64,000 nt of DNA, from the NCBI RefSeq assembly GCF_039544105.1, contig NZ_BAABLA010000021.1; one strand, 5' to 3'. The translations under genes were made by a program, and so were the position numbers. Below are positions 8,587-17,303 of the stretch, piece after piece. Source of the DNA: Haloechinothrix_A salitolerans. Lineage in GTDB: Bacteria > Actinomycetota > Actinomycetes > Mycobacteriales > Pseudonocardiaceae. Position 1 is the stretch's first letter, and every line of letters begins with the position of its first letter. The notes below the pieces were generated by a model, which was given only the letters and a program-made list of their open reading frames with translations, was not told the DNA's origin and did no database searches.

Positions 8587-8844
8587 TCAGGCTTCCACCG
8601 GGACGATGTTGACGGTCTTCTTGCCGCGCTTCTCGCCGAAGTGGACCGCGCCGGTCTCCAGCGCGAACAGCGTGTCGTCACCGCCACGACCGACGTTCAC
8701 GCCGGGGTGGAACTTGGTGCCACGCTGGCGGACCAGAATCTCGCCCGCGTTGACTTCCTGTCCGCCGAATCGCTTGACACCAAGCCGCTTGGCATTGGAG
8801 TCACGACCGTTGCGAGAGCTAGATGCGCCCTTCTTGTGTGCCAT
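8587..8844 (-). CDS. rpmA: 50S ribosomal protein L27
   Basis: 85 aa, normal length. It starts MAHKKGASSSRNGRDS, the conserved L27 N-terminus that reaches the peptidyl-transferase centre, and continues with GGDDTLFALETGAVHF. There is no N-terminal cleavage extension of the kind found in Firmicutes. AAGGAG lies about eight bases before the ATG. It is 12 nt downstream of rplU, in the universal rplU-rpmA-obg order. Confidence 0.98.
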   Translation of the reverse strand: MAHKKGASSSRNGRDSNAKRLGVKRFGGQEVNAGEILVRQRGTKFHPGVNVGRGGDDTLFALETGAVHFGEKRGKKTVNIVPVEA

Positions 8845-8856
8845 GCCGTCAGCTCC

Positions 8857-9171
8857 TTATGCCTTGATGCCGGTGACCTCGACGCGGGTCAGCTGCTGCC
8901 GGTGACCCTGCCGCTTGTGGTAGCCGGTCTTGTTCTTGAACTTGTGGATCCGAATCTTCGGGCCCTTGGTCTGCTCGACGACCTTGCCGGTCACCGCTAC
9001 CTTCGCGAGGCTGTCGGCGTCGGCCGTGACCTTGCCGTCGTCAACGAGGAGGACCGCGGGGAAGGTGTGCTCGGTACCCGGCTCGCCCTCGAGCTTCTCA
9101 ACCTCGACGACGTCGCCGACAGCAACCTTGTACTGCTTGCCGCCGGTCTTGACGATCGCATACGCCGACAC
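8857..9171 (-). CDS. rplU: 50S ribosomal protein L21
   Basis: 104 aa from the GTG at 9169-9171, the family's usual length. It starts (V)SAYAIVKTGGKQYKVA and ends with GHRQQLTRVEVTGIKA, both diagnostic of L21. An upstream in-frame start at 9219 would add 16 unrelated residues. The GTG is preceded by AGGAG at six bases, so it is preferred. The 149 bp between this gene and the rne stop holds the rplU promoter region; only a small CGCCG/CGGCG hairpin at 9295-9307, just after the rne end, is visible there. Confidence 0.97.
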   Translation of the reverse strand: MSAYAIVKTGGKQYKVAVGDVVEVEKLEGEPGTEHTFPAVLLVDDGKVTADADSLAKVAVTGKVVEQTKGPKIRIHKFKNKTGYHKRQGHRQQLTRVEVTGIKA

Positions 9172-9320
9172 GGATGCTCCTGCTACTCGATAGTGGGTGG
9201 GTTCTCGTGCGCCATCCAAACGCCGCGCTTGGCTGTGTTCGGAGGCACGCGGTTTGGCCGCATTACCTGCGGGCCGACCTACAGGTTACGTTGCCGCCGA
9301 AACGGCGATCACACCGGGGG

Positions 9321-12300
9321 TCACGTCGCCTCCTCCTGCTCTGCCGACCCCGACGCGGACGCACCAACCGGCGGTCCAGCGGGACGCGCGGCCGAGCGCC
9401 GTGCACGGCTGCGCACCGTCCGCACGGCGGGTGCGGGCACCTGCGGCGCGGCATCGGCCGCGGCTCTGGTGGACGGCTCGGACCGCGAGGACGTCACCGA
9501 CGGCATCGGAGACGTGGACTCGTGCGGCGCGGCCGCCCCGGCGGGCCGCGTGACGCGGGTACGCGTGGTTGACCTGACCGGCCTCGCCTTCGACTCGGTC
9601 CCCAGGGTCGCGCCCGGCTGCGCCTCGGCGGCGGCTGGGACCTCAGGAGCACCCGTGTCCGGCACGGGTTTCGGGGCATCAGCGAGCGCGGCGGGCTCGT
9701 CTGGTTCGGCTGGCTTCGCCGGGCCACCGATCTTGCCGGTGCCCGTCGGCTTCGTCGGTGCGGGCTGCTCCGGAGCCGCCTCCGGCTTCGCCGGGCCACC
9801 GATCTTGCCCGTGACGCCCGGCGAGACCTTACCGGTAACACCGGGCGAGACCTTGCCCGTCTCGGCACTCGCCGCCGGGGCTTGCTCCGCGCTGGCGGCG
9901 GTACCCGTCTCGGCAGCGGTATCGACGTCCGCGGCTGGCTTGTCGACGTCCGCGGCTGGCTTGTCGACGTCCGCGGCTGGCTTGTCGACGTCCGCGCTGG
10001 CGGAGGTTTCCGCCGCCGCGTCCTTACCGTCGTCCTTTCCAGCCCCCTTGCTCGCGGCGGCCTTGGACGCGTTGGCCATCGCCGCGACGGCACTGGCGAC
10101 GGTCTCCCGCTGTTCCGGCGTCGGTTCGGGCACCTTGGGCACCGAGTCGTCGCCCTTGCCCTTGCCGCGCTTACGGCTCTGCTGGCCGCTGTCGGACCCG
10201 CCATGGCGCGGCTCTGACGTCACGATGACGCCCCTGCCCTTGCAGTGCTCACACTGTGAGGAGTACGCCTCGAGCAGACCGGTGCCGACCCGCTTCCTGG
10301 TCATCTGCACCAGCCCGAGCGAGGTCACCTCGGCCACCTGGTGCCGAGTGCGGTCCCGCGACAGGCACTCGGTGAGACGACGCAGCACCAGGTCACGATT
10401 CGACTCAAGCACCATGTCGATGAAGTCGATCACGATGATGCCGCCGATGTCGCGCAACCGGAGCTGTCGGACGATCTCCTCGGCCGACTCCAGGTTGTTG
10501 CGGGTCACCGTCTCTTCGAGATTGCCGCCTGATCCGGTGAACTTCCCGGTGTTGACGTCGATGACCGTCATCGCCTCGGTGCGGTCGATGACCAGATAGC
10601 CACCGGATGGCAGCCAGACCTTACGGTCCAGCGCCTTGGTTATCTGCTCGTCGATGCGGAAGTCGGCGAAAACATCCGAGGACGCCGTGGTGCCGGTGTA
10701 GCGCTGCAACCGGTCGGACAGGTCGGGCGCGACGTTCTGCACGTAGGAGTTGATCGTCTCCCAGGCTACGGACCCCTGCACCACCAGCTTGGTGAAGTCC
10801 TCGGTGAACAGGTCGCGCACGACCTTGACCAGCAAGTCCGGCTCTTCATACAGCAGCACGGGGGCCTTCTTGTTCTTGGCCGACTTGCCGTTGCCGCCGG
10901 TGCTCTTGTCCGCCTTATCCTTGATCGTCTCCCACTGGGACTGCAACCGGCGGACATCGCGCTCCAGTTCCTCGGCGCTGATGCCTTCCGAAGCCGTCCT
11001 GATGATCACCCCGGCGTCCTCGGGGACGACCTGCTTGAGGATGTCCTTGAGCCTGCGCCGCTCGTTCTCGGGCAGCTTGCGGGAAATGCCGGTGGCGCCA
11101 CCGCCGGGCACGTACACCAGGAAGCGACCAGGCAGCGAGATCTGCGTCGTCAGCCGCGCACCCTTGTGCCCCACCGGGTCCTTGGTGACCTGCACCAGTA
11201 CCGGGTCGCCGGTGGACAACGCCTGCTCGATCTTGCGGGACTTGCCTTCCAGCCCCGCCGCGTCCCAGTCGACCTCGCCCGCGTACAACACGGCGTTGCG
11301 ACCCCTACCGATGTCGACGAACGCCGCCTCCATGCTGGGCAGCACGTTCTGCACCCTGCCGAGATAGACGTTGCCGACGATGGAGCCACTGCCGGACGAC
11401 GTCACGAAGTGCTCGACGAGGACGCCGTCCTCCAGCACACCGATCTGGGTCGTTCGGTCGGCGGAGCTGCTGCTCTCGCGGACGACCATGGTCCGCTCGA
11501 CCGACTCGCGCCGCGCCAGAAACTCCGCCTCGGACAGGATCGGGGCACGCCGCCTGCCCGCTTCGCGACCATCCCTGCGGCGCTGCCGCTTGGCCTCGAG
11601 CCGCGTCGAACCGCGCACGCTGCGCACCTGGTCCTGGGACGTGTCAGCACGGGCGCCGTCGCGGACGTGCACCACGGTGTCTGGTGGGTCGTCACCCGAT
11701 CCGGTGTCGTCGCCCGCGCCGCCTTTCCTGCGGCGACGACGCCGGCGCCTGCGCGATGCGCTGTCGCCCTGGTCATCACCGGAGTCCGACTCGCCCTGCT
11801 CGTCCTTCTGCTTCGTCTCGGAGTCCGCGTCGGGCTCGGCCCGCTCGCCGGAGTCCTTGCCGGAGTCCTTGCCGTTCTGCTGGGTGTCGGTGTCCTTTTG
11901 CTCGTCGCCGCCCTTGCCACGGCCGCGGCCGCGCCTGCCACGCCGACGCCTGCGGCGAGGGCCACCGTCCTCGGTATCGGCCTCACCATCGGAGCCGTCC
12001 GCGTGTTCGGTGGTCTCGGCGGTCTCGGCGGCCACCGACGTCTCGTCGCTCGACGACGACGTCGTGGTGGCCTTGTCCGCCGAGGGAGCCTGGCTCGGCT
12101 CCGGCGGCAGGAACACGGGCGTTGGCGGCGCGAAGACCGGCGCGGTGGGCTGGCTCTCCGGTTCGACACTTGTTGGCGCTTCCGGCCGCGGCGCATGCGA
12201 CATCAGCGGCTGGGGAGACGGCGCACCCTCTGACGCGGCCTCGGCGGTGTCATCGGTGGTCTCGGCGTCCGGCGCGGTCTCAGTGCCATCGGCACCGCCC

Positions 12301-12551
12301 GTACCGGCCGCGTCCTGTGCGCCATGACGCTCGGCGACCTTCATCGCCACGTCGCGTGACACGCTGGACTGCGCGCTGCGAGCCGTCTCCCCCAACGCGT
12401 GCAGCGTGGCCAACATGTCTTTGCTTGTCGTGCCCAGCAACTTCGCCAGGGCATGCACCCTGATCCTGGGCGGTAGTGACGCCAGTTCCTCTGTCGAGGG
12501 TGTGGCGGCGCTCCCGCCGCTCTGGCCGGCGGGTGTTTCCGCGTGTGACAT
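9321..12551 (-). CDS. rne: Ribonuclease E/G with N-terminal IF2_N-like domain
   Basis: 1076 aa endoribonuclease for rRNA processing and mRNA decay. Residues about 29-60 (RVHALAKLLGTTSKDMLATL) resemble the IF2_N helical domain of initiation factor 2. A long acidic and Arg-rich disordered region (RRRRRRRRKGG) follows to about 340. The catalytic core then has an S1-like region (GNVYLGRVQNVLPSMEAAFVD), VIDVNTGKFTG near 664, DFIDMV near 709 and a CEHCKGRG zinc-link near 765. The C-terminal 300 residues are Ala/Pro/Lys-rich with VDKPAAD repeats and Arg-rich ends, typical RNA-binding or scaffold tails. The ATG has GGAGGAG before it. It matches Rv2444c in position (rne, rplU, rpmA, obg, proB). Confidence 0.95.
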   Translation of the reverse strand: MSHAETPAGQSGGSAATPSTEELASLPPRIRVHALAKLLGTTSKDMLATLHALGETARSAQSSVSRDVAMKVAERHGAQDAAGTGGADGTETAPDAETTDDTAEAASEGAPSPQPLMSHAPRPEAPTSVEPESQPTAPVFAPPTPVFLPPEPSQAPSADKATTTSSSSDETSVAAETAETTEHADGSDGEADTEDGGPRRRRRRGRRGRGRGKGGDEQKDTDTQQNGKDSGKDSGERAEPDADSETKQKDEQGESDSGDDQGDSASRRRRRRRRRKGGAGDDTGSGDDPPDTVVHVRDGARADTSQDQVRSVRGSTRLEAKRQRRRDGREAGRRRAPILSEAEFLARRESVERTMVVRESSSSADRTTQIGVLEDGVLVEHFVTSSGSGSIVGNVYLGRVQNVLPSMEAAFVDIGRGRNAVLYAGEVDWDAAGLEGKSRKIEQALSTGDPVLVQVTKDPVGHKGARLTTQISLPGRFLVYVPGGGATGISRKLPENERRRLKDILKQVVPEDAGVIIRTASEGISAEELERDVRRLQSQWETIKDKADKSTGGNGKSAKNKKAPVLLYEEPDLLVKVVRDLFTEDFTKLVVQGSVAWETINSYVQNVAPDLSDRLQRYTGTTASSDVFADFRIDEQITKALDRKVWLPSGGYLVIDRTEAMTVIDVNTGKFTGSGGNLEETVTRNNLESAEEIVRQLRLRDIGGIIVIDFIDMVLESNRDLVLRRLTECLSRDRTRHQVAEVTSLGLVQMTRKRVGTGLLEAYSSQCEHCKGRGVIVTSEPRHGGSDSGQQSRKRGKGKGDDSVPKVPEPTPEQRETVASAVAAMANASKAAASKGAGKDDGKDAAAETSASADVDKPAADVDKPAADVDKPAADVDTAAETGTAASAEQAPAASAETGKVSPGVTGKVSPGVTGKIGGPAKPEAAPEQPAPTKPTGTGKIGGPAKPAEPDEPAALADAPKPVPDTGAPEVPAAAEAQPGATLGTESKARPVRSTTRTRVTRPAGAAAPHESTSPMPSVTSSRSEPSTRAAADAAPQVPAPAVRTVRSRARRSAARPAGPPVGASASGSAEQEEAT
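9922..9996. repeat. 21-bp tandem repeat in the 3' part of rne
   Basis: Three identical 21-bp copies (9922-9942, 9943-9963, 9964-9984) and a partial fourth encode the heptapeptide DVDKPAA repeated in the disordered C-terminal tail of RNase E. Perfect identity implies a recent expansion, so copy number is likely to vary between strains. A weaker protein repeat (GKVSPGVT, GKIGGPAKP) lies beside it at about 9710-9860. Confidence 0.9.
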
Positions 12552-12981
12552 ACATCTCCTCCGCCCCCGGGCGCGTCTCGGGCGTTACCAGCCACACGTG
12601 GTGCCGGAAACGCCGAAACGCGGCCGCGCAGGGGCCCTTTCTGTTGTGTACCGCCTCTGGCTAGCGCCACAGGCGGGAATCCTGTGCGTTGCACCACCGT
12701 GCGTGCCAGATGCTCCGACACGACACCGATGGCGGGTCTGCAGCGACCTGTCACGAAGAGCGACGGCTCGCTGGCCGTCGTCGTCGAGCCGAACTTCCGG
12801 CGACGACGCGCCTCCCTCTGGACATTGGACGCTCAGCCGCGGCGCCGGAGCCTGCTGCCTCCACCGGCAAGGCCTGCCGCCACCGTGACCGACCTCAGTA
12901 TCCCATATCGATCCGCCGTCGTGTGCTGGTCGGTACCGGCTGGCCGGATTCGTCGCACGGACCGGTGGTGTTACGTGCCTA

Positions 12982-13009
12982 GATACAGCAGGTCGGAAGG
13001 ACCTGTATC
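12982..13009. other. Hairpin with 2-nt bulge upstream of the S8 peptidase gene
   Basis: GATACAG-CA-GGTC pairs with GACCTGTATC around a GGAAG loop, leaving only the CA bulged. It is eight bp from a second, perfect hairpin. Both flanking genes read away from it, so it terminates no recognised gene. Confidence 0.7.
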
Positions 13010-13017
13010 GACACAGT

Positions 13018-13055
13018 GGACGCGAAGATGACCTAGGTGGGTCATCTTCGCGTCC
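13018..13055. repeat. Perfect 16-bp inverted repeat with 6-nt loop
   Basis: GGACGCGAAGATGACC (13018-13033) and its exact complement (13040-13055) flank TAGGTG. It lies 42 bp before the S8 peptidase ATG, between divergent genes. On the plus strand it is followed by CTTACTT. It could terminate an unannotated small RNA, act as an operator, or be a dispersed palindrome like the ones at 17.3, 20.0 and 28.0 kb. Confidence 0.8.
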
Positions 13056-13059
13056 TTAC

Positions 13060-13089
13060 TTGTCGCGATGGCACGCCACTAGCTACGGT
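13060..13089 (+). promoter_or_regulatory. Candidate promoter of the S8 peptidase gene
   Basis: TTGTCG (13060-13065), an 18-bp spacer and TACGGT (13084-13089) fit a loose sigma-A-type promoter. The -10 ends only 8 bp before the ATG, which would give a leaderless transcript, a common arrangement in actinobacteria and consistent with the lack of a ribosome site. Assigned by eye only. Confidence 0.35.
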
Positions 13090-13097
13090 GCGCTGCT

Positions 13098-14528
13098 ATG
13101 ACCCTGTTGAGGTCGAGTGTGCGTGCGCTACGCAGGGTGGTCATAGCCGCTGGTGCCGCGCTGCTGGCTTTGGCGCTGTTCACGCCGCCCGCGTCGAGCG
13201 TGGTGCCGGAGCCGGCCACGCCGTGCGCGACCGAACCAGCCACCGATCCGCTGCGTTACGTCATCGTCTTCGACGAGGGCACCGCTGAACGGCAGGCCCG
13301 CCGCGAGATCACCAAGGAATGCGGCACACCGATCGAGTACTACCCGAGGATCGCGGTTGCCGTCGCGACTTCGGCCGCACCGGACTTCGGCCAGCGCATC
13401 GGCCTCGACAGGGCGTTCAGCGCGCAGGCGGCGCGACGCGCGAACCTCGGTAACGGCGGACGTCAGCAACAGCGACCAGCACGGGACGGACACGAGACGA
13501 CCGACCGCAGCGGTGAGCAGTGGGACATGCGGATGATCAATGCCCACCGAGCGAGGCAAGCCGGGATACGGGGCGATCGCGACGTCGTGGTCGGTGTACT
13601 CGATTCGGGCGTCGACGCCAGTCACCCTGACCTCGCCGACGCCGTTGACCCCCGGCTGTCGGCGAACTGCCTCACCGGCACCCCCGACACGCGCCCTCGT
13701 GCGTGGCGACCGACGGCCTCACCGCACGGTACGCACGTCGCTGGCGTGATCGCGGCGGCGGACGACGGTATCGGCACCACCGGTGTCGCCCCAGGGACCA
13801 CACTCGCCTCCATCAAGGTGATCGGCGAACACGGCTACGCCGACCCTGAGTCGGCGGTGTGTGGCTACATGTGGGCCGCCCGCCACGACATGCGCATCAC
13901 CAATTCGAGTTACTTCATCGACCCGTGGTCGCTGCCTTGCACGAACCGAGAGGGCCTCGATGTCGCGAGGGAAGCCATCGGCAGGGCCATCGACCACGCG
14001 ACCAAGCGCGGCACCACCCATGTCGCGGCGGCCACCAACGACGCGGCGAATCTCACCCCGGCCGTCGGCGCCGAGGCGGGCTGCGAAGCGCTGCCCGCCA
14101 GCATCCGCCCGGTGATCACGGTGTCGGCGACCGGCGAGGACCGGCTCAAGTCCGGCTACAGCTCCTACGGCCTCGGCGTGATCTCGGTGGCCGCGCCCGG
14201 CGGCAGCGGTGACCGGTGTGTGCTGTCGACCGCACCGGGCGGTTACCGCGAGCTGTGCGGCACGTCCATGGCGGCCCCGCACGTGTCAGGAGTGTTGGCA
14301 CTGATCGCCGCCGAACACCCGGACGCGAGCCCCGAGCGGCTGCGGCAGCGGCTCACCGCGAACACTCAGCCACTGCCGTGCCCTGACGACTACGACCTGA
14401 CCGGCGACGGCACTCAAGACGCCTACTGCACCGGCTACCGCGCCTACAACGGCTTCTACGGTCACGGCATGGTCGACGCGGTCGCCGCCCTCGGCCTCTC
14501 CGACGTCTCAACCGATTCCCGGAACTGA
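13098..14528 (+). CDS. Secreted S8 family (subtilisin-like) serine peptidase
   Basis: 476 aa. A signal peptide with an Arg-rich start and a hydrophobic core (VVIAAGAALLALALF) ends near residue 34, so the protein is exported. The catalytic triad is intact: Asp169 in VLDSGVD, His210 in HGTHVAG and Ser390 in GTSMAAPHVSG, with the oxyanion Asn near 314 (AATND). An inhibitor-like propeptide (YVIVFDEGTAERQAR) precedes the domain. Eight or more Cys in the mature part suggest disulfides outside the cell. No C-terminal membrane anchor is seen, so it is not a typical type VII mycosin. It converges on the ABC exporter genes with only 2 bp between stop codons. Confidence 0.9.
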   Translation: MTLLRSSVRALRRVVIAAGAALLALALFTPPASSVVPEPATPCATEPATDPLRYVIVFDEGTAERQARREITKECGTPIEYYPRIAVAVATSAAPDFGQRIGLDRAFSAQAARRANLGNGGRQQQRPARDGHETTDRSGEQWDMRMINAHRARQAGIRGDRDVVVGVLDSGVDASHPDLADAVDPRLSANCLTGTPDTRPRAWRPTASPHGTHVAGVIAAADDGIGTTGVAPGTTLASIKVIGEHGYADPESAVCGYMWAARHDMRITNSSYFIDPWSLPCTNREGLDVAREAIGRAIDHATKRGTTHVAAATNDAANLTPAVGAEAGCEALPASIRPVITVSATGEDRLKSGYSSYGLGVISVAAPGGSGDRCVLSTAPGGYRELCGTSMAAPHVSGVLALIAAEHPDASPERLRQRLTANTQPLPCPDDYDLTGDGTQDAYCTGYRAYNGFYGHGMVDAVAALGLSDVSTDSRN

Positions 14529-14530
14529 CG

Positions 14531-15376
14531 CTAGCCGAGCAGCAACGCCCCGATCCGCCGTGACGTCGCCGCGCCGCCGACCGCCGCCAGCCCCGCGAGC
14601 ACCCCGACGTGTCCGATCATGCTCGGATCAAGCACGCCCGCCGCGAGACCGCGCATCAGCTCGACGCCGTGGAACAGCGGTGAGACCTGCACCAGCCACC
14701 GTACCGACTCCGGGTACACCGACACCGGGTAGAAGGTGGCCGAGAACAGGAACAACGGCATCACCACCAGCCGGATGTAGTCGAACTGCGATGGCGAGCG
14801 CAGGAACGTCGACAGCGCCATGCCAAGAGAGGCGAAGGCGAACGAGATCAGCAGCGCGGCGGGCACGAGCAACACCGCGAACGGCGAGCTCAGCAGCCCC
14901 ATCGCCGCCATCACCATGACGAACGCCACCGAGTACACCCCGCCTCTGATGACCGCCCAGCTGATCTCACCGAGCGCGATGTCGACCGGCCCGAGCGGCG
15001 TCACCAGCATCGCGTCGTAGACCTTGGCGTAGCGGAGCTTGAAGAACACCGGATACGTCGTCTCGAAGATCGCACCGTTCATGGCCGAGGCCGCGAGCAG
15101 CGCGGGCGCGACGAACGCGACATAGTCCACCAGTTGCCCGCCCGGTCCGACGACCTTGCCGACCAACGCGCCGAACCCGATCTGGAAGGCGAGGAGATAC
15201 ACCACAGGCTCGGCGAAGCCGGACACAACGATGATCCAGTTCTGAGAGTGCACCCGCATCGAGCGCTCGACCACGGAGCCCGGCCCCTGGGTGTAGCGGC
15301 CGAACGGCAACATCCGCAGAGCAAGGCCGGGCCCGCGCCGCGTCGCGGTGTCCGTCGCGGAGTCCATCGTGCGCAT
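14531..15376 (-). CDS. ABC-2 type transporter permease (exporter)
   Basis: 281 aa with six predicted membrane segments and the ABC-2 signature region (LAASAMNGAIFETTYPVFFKL). It forms an efflux transporter of the daunorubicin-resistance/NodJ type with the two upstream genes. An open frame continues to 15520 but lies antisense-free inside the preceding gene's coding sequence, so the ATG at 15374-15376, one base after that gene's stop, is the natural coupled start; a second ATG at 15367 is possible. The last gene of the three-gene unit. Substrate unknown: drugs, lipids or glycans are all used by relatives. Confidence 0.85.
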   Translation of the reverse strand: MRTMDSATDTATRRGPGLALRMLPFGRYTQGPGSVVERSMRVHSQNWIIVVSGFAEPVVYLLAFQIGFGALVGKVVGPGGQLVDYVAFVAPALLAASAMNGAIFETTYPVFFKLRYAKVYDAMLVTPLGPVDIALGEISWAVIRGGVYSVAFVMVMAAMGLLSSPFAVLLVPAALLISFAFASLGMALSTFLRSPSQFDYIRLVVMPLFLFSATFYPVSVYPESVRWLVQVSPLFHGVELMRGLAAGVLDPSMIGHVGVLAGLAAVGGAATSRRIGALLLG

Positions 15377-15377
15377 G

Positions 15378-16220
15378 TCAGACCACCAGCCTGCGGTAGA
15401 ACAGCTTCCTCGCGAGCGCGATGCCCGCGACGAGCAGGGCAGCGAGGAACGAACCGTGTCCGGCGAGCGCGAGTGGTTCGGCATCACCGAGCGCCGCGGC
15501 GCGGGCGATCTCGTTGCCATGCCACAGCGGCGAGAGCCACGCCAGCCACCGCAACTCGATGGGGATTTGGGAGATCGGGAAGAACGTCGCGGAGAACAGC
15601 ATCATCGGCACCATGACGAATCGGAACATCACGACGAATCGACGTCCCTCGTCATAGGTGGCCGCCGCGAGCGCCATCACGGGCGCGGCACAAGCCAGCC
15701 CGGTCACCACACCGACGCCGACCACGAGCACCGCTCCGGGCCGCAACCACGCGCCGAACGCCAGCGCGACCAAGCCGTAGACGACGCCAGACACTCCCAA
15801 CCGGATCGCGAGCCAGAGCAGCTGGCCACCAAGCAGCTGGCCGGGCGTGATGGGCGTCGAGGTAACCGCGATGTAGTCCTTCTGCCACTTGAACCCGGAC
15901 AGCACCGGGAAGCTGGCCTCTCCCATACCGCTCATCGCCGCGCCCGCGACCAGCAGCGCGGGCGCGACGTAATGCAGGTATTCGAACCCACCGGTCGCCG
16001 CGCCCGCCTCGACCTGCGAGCCGAACCCGAGACCCATCGCGGCGAGGAACAGCAGCGGCTCGACGCCCGATGAGTAGAGGCTGGAGCGCCAGTAACGGCG
16101 GTACCAGGCCCAATGCCCCTCGACACGCAGCCACATCGCCCGCCAGGCGGGCACGACGGTCCCAGTCGAACGCCGCACCGGCGGGACCGACGTCGGTGCG
16201 GGGCCCGGTTCAGTCGACAA
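15378..16220 (-). CDS. ABC-2 type transporter permease (exporter)
   Basis: 280 aa, paralogous to the downstream permease and with the same six-helix plan; APALLVAGAAMSGMGEASFPVL matches the family's conserved loop after helix two. Two different permeases with one ATPase suggest a heterodimeric channel. The start TTG at 16218-16220 overlaps the ATPase stop by 11 bp; an internal GTG (residue 12 or 21) is possible, since the first 20 residues are Pro/Thr-rich and not conserved-looking. Confidence 0.84.
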   Translation of the reverse strand: MSTEPGPAPTSVPPVRRSTGTVVPAWRAMWLRVEGHWAWYRRYWRSSLYSSGVEPLLFLAAMGLGFGSQVEAGAATGGFEYLHYVAPALLVAGAAMSGMGEASFPVLSGFKWQKDYIAVTSTPITPGQLLGGQLLWLAIRLGVSGVVYGLVALAFGAWLRPGAVLVVGVGVVTGLACAAPVMALAAATYDEGRRFVVMFRFVMVPMMLFSATFFPISQIPIELRWLAWLSPLWHGNEIARAAALGDAEPLALAGHGSFLAALLVAGIALARKLFYRRLVV

Positions 16221-17166
16221 GGCTGCGTCCCGTCAACCGCAGGAAGACGTCCTCCAGCGTGCTGCGCCGAATCAGCGTGGACACCGGGCGCACCCCGCGC
16301 GCGTGCGCCGCCTCCAGCGCGGCCTCGCCATCGTCGGCATACAGGAGCAGCCGGTCGGGCAACACCTCGTGCCGCCCCGCGAGGTCGGCGACGTGGTTTA
16401 TCTGGCCGTCCTGCTCACCGGGCGCGAAGCGGAGTTCCAGCACCTCGCGGGTGGAGAACCGCGCGATCAGCTCCGACGGCGAGCCCTCAGCGACGATCTG
16501 CCCGCCGTCCATGACCACGAGCCGGTCGCACAGCTGCTCGGCCTCGTGCATGTCGTGGGTGGTGATGATCTGCGTCACACCCTGCTGCTTGAGCTGGTAC
16601 AGCCTGCCCCACAGCAGGTGCCGCGCCTGCGGATCGAGTCCGGTCGTCGGCTCGTCGAGCAGCAGCACTTCGGGGTCGTTGACCATGGACCGGGCGATGG
16701 TCAGCCGCCGCTTCATACCGCCGGACAGCGGCTCGACCTGGTCGTCCGCGCGGTCCGACAGCTCGGCGAACTCCATCAGCTCGACCGCCTTGGCTCGAAC
16801 GTGCGCGCGGGAGAGTCCGAAGTAGCGGCCGTAGACCTGCAGGTTCTGCCGAACGGTGAGTTCGACGTCGAGGTTGTCCAGCTGCGGCACGACGCCGATG
16901 CGTGCTCTGATCCGAGGGCCGTCGGTTTCCGGGTCCATGCCCAGTACCCGCAGTTCGCCGTCCGAGCGGGGCGAGACGCAGGCGATCATCCGCATGGTCG
17001 ACGATTTGCCAGCGCCGTTGGGTCCAAGGAACCCGAACGACTCGCCCCGCCTTACCTCGACGTCTATACCCGCGACCGCCGCGACGCCACCGAACCGCTT
17101 GACCAGCGCCTTGCCTGACACCATCAAATGCGGCTCGCGCTCGTCGTCCTCCCCTTCTTTCGCCAT
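16210..17166 (-). CDS. ABC transporter ATP-binding protein (drug/glycan exporter type)
   Basis: 318 aa from the ATG at 17164-17166, which has GGGTGGG just upstream; a GTG at 17193 would add nine residues. Walker A is GPNGAGKS, the signature LSGGMKRRL and Walker B LLLDEPTTGLDPQ, followed by a His switch in ITTHDMHEAE. The 70-residue C-terminal part with FAPGEQDGQ is typical of DrrA/NodI-type ATPases that pair with ABC-2 permeases, here the two genes directly downstream. No regulator is adjacent. Confidence 0.9.
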   Translation of the reverse strand: MAKEGEDDEREPHLMVSGKALVKRFGGVAAVAGIDVEVRRGESFGFLGPNGAGKSSTMRMIACVSPRSDGELRVLGMDPETDGPRIRARIGVVPQLDNLDVELTVRQNLQVYGRYFGLSRAHVRAKAVELMEFAELSDRADDQVEPLSGGMKRRLTIARSMVNDPEVLLLDEPTTGLDPQARHLLWGRLYQLKQQGVTQIITTHDMHEAEQLCDRLVVMDGGQIVAEGSPSELIARFSTREVLELRFAPGEQDGQINHVADLAGRHEVLPDRLLLYADDGEAALEAAHARGVRPVSTLIRRSTLEDVFLRLTGRSLVD

Positions 17167-17303
17167 ACACCCACCCTGCACTCTCGAGTTCACTAGAGGT
17201 CAACCGCGACGGGTCGCGTCGGGCCGACGTCTCCTCCACGAGCCTACGAGCGGGCACCGACATGGTGCGAACAGTTTTCTTGTTTCAGGGTGGGTGCTGG
17301 TGC

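Larger units (their letters stand above)
12552..13097. other. 546-bp divergent intergenic region between rne and the S8 peptidase gene
   Basis: No convincing gene is present: the open frames here are short, Arg/Ala-rich and lack ribosome sites. The rne side should contain the long 5' leader expected for an autoregulated RNase E mRNA. The right part contains two adjacent hairpins (12982-13009 and 13018-13055) and a candidate promoter for the protease (13060-13089). No tRNA or known riboswitch fold was recognised. Confidence 0.6.

Noticed and set aside
9900..10000. Tandem repeats as a possible CRISPR array
   Set aside because: Units are contiguous without spacers and keep the rne frame, so they are protein-coding repeats.
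8641..10599. 652-codon plus-strand open frame
   Set aside because: It lies opposite rpmA, rplU and rne. Its composition is a mirror of those genes; high GC leaves long antisense frames open.
12684..13031. Short plus-strand open frames between rne and the protease gene
   Set aside because: Arg/Ser/Cys-rich composition, no ribosome site, and the frame ends inside the hairpins; not supported as genes.
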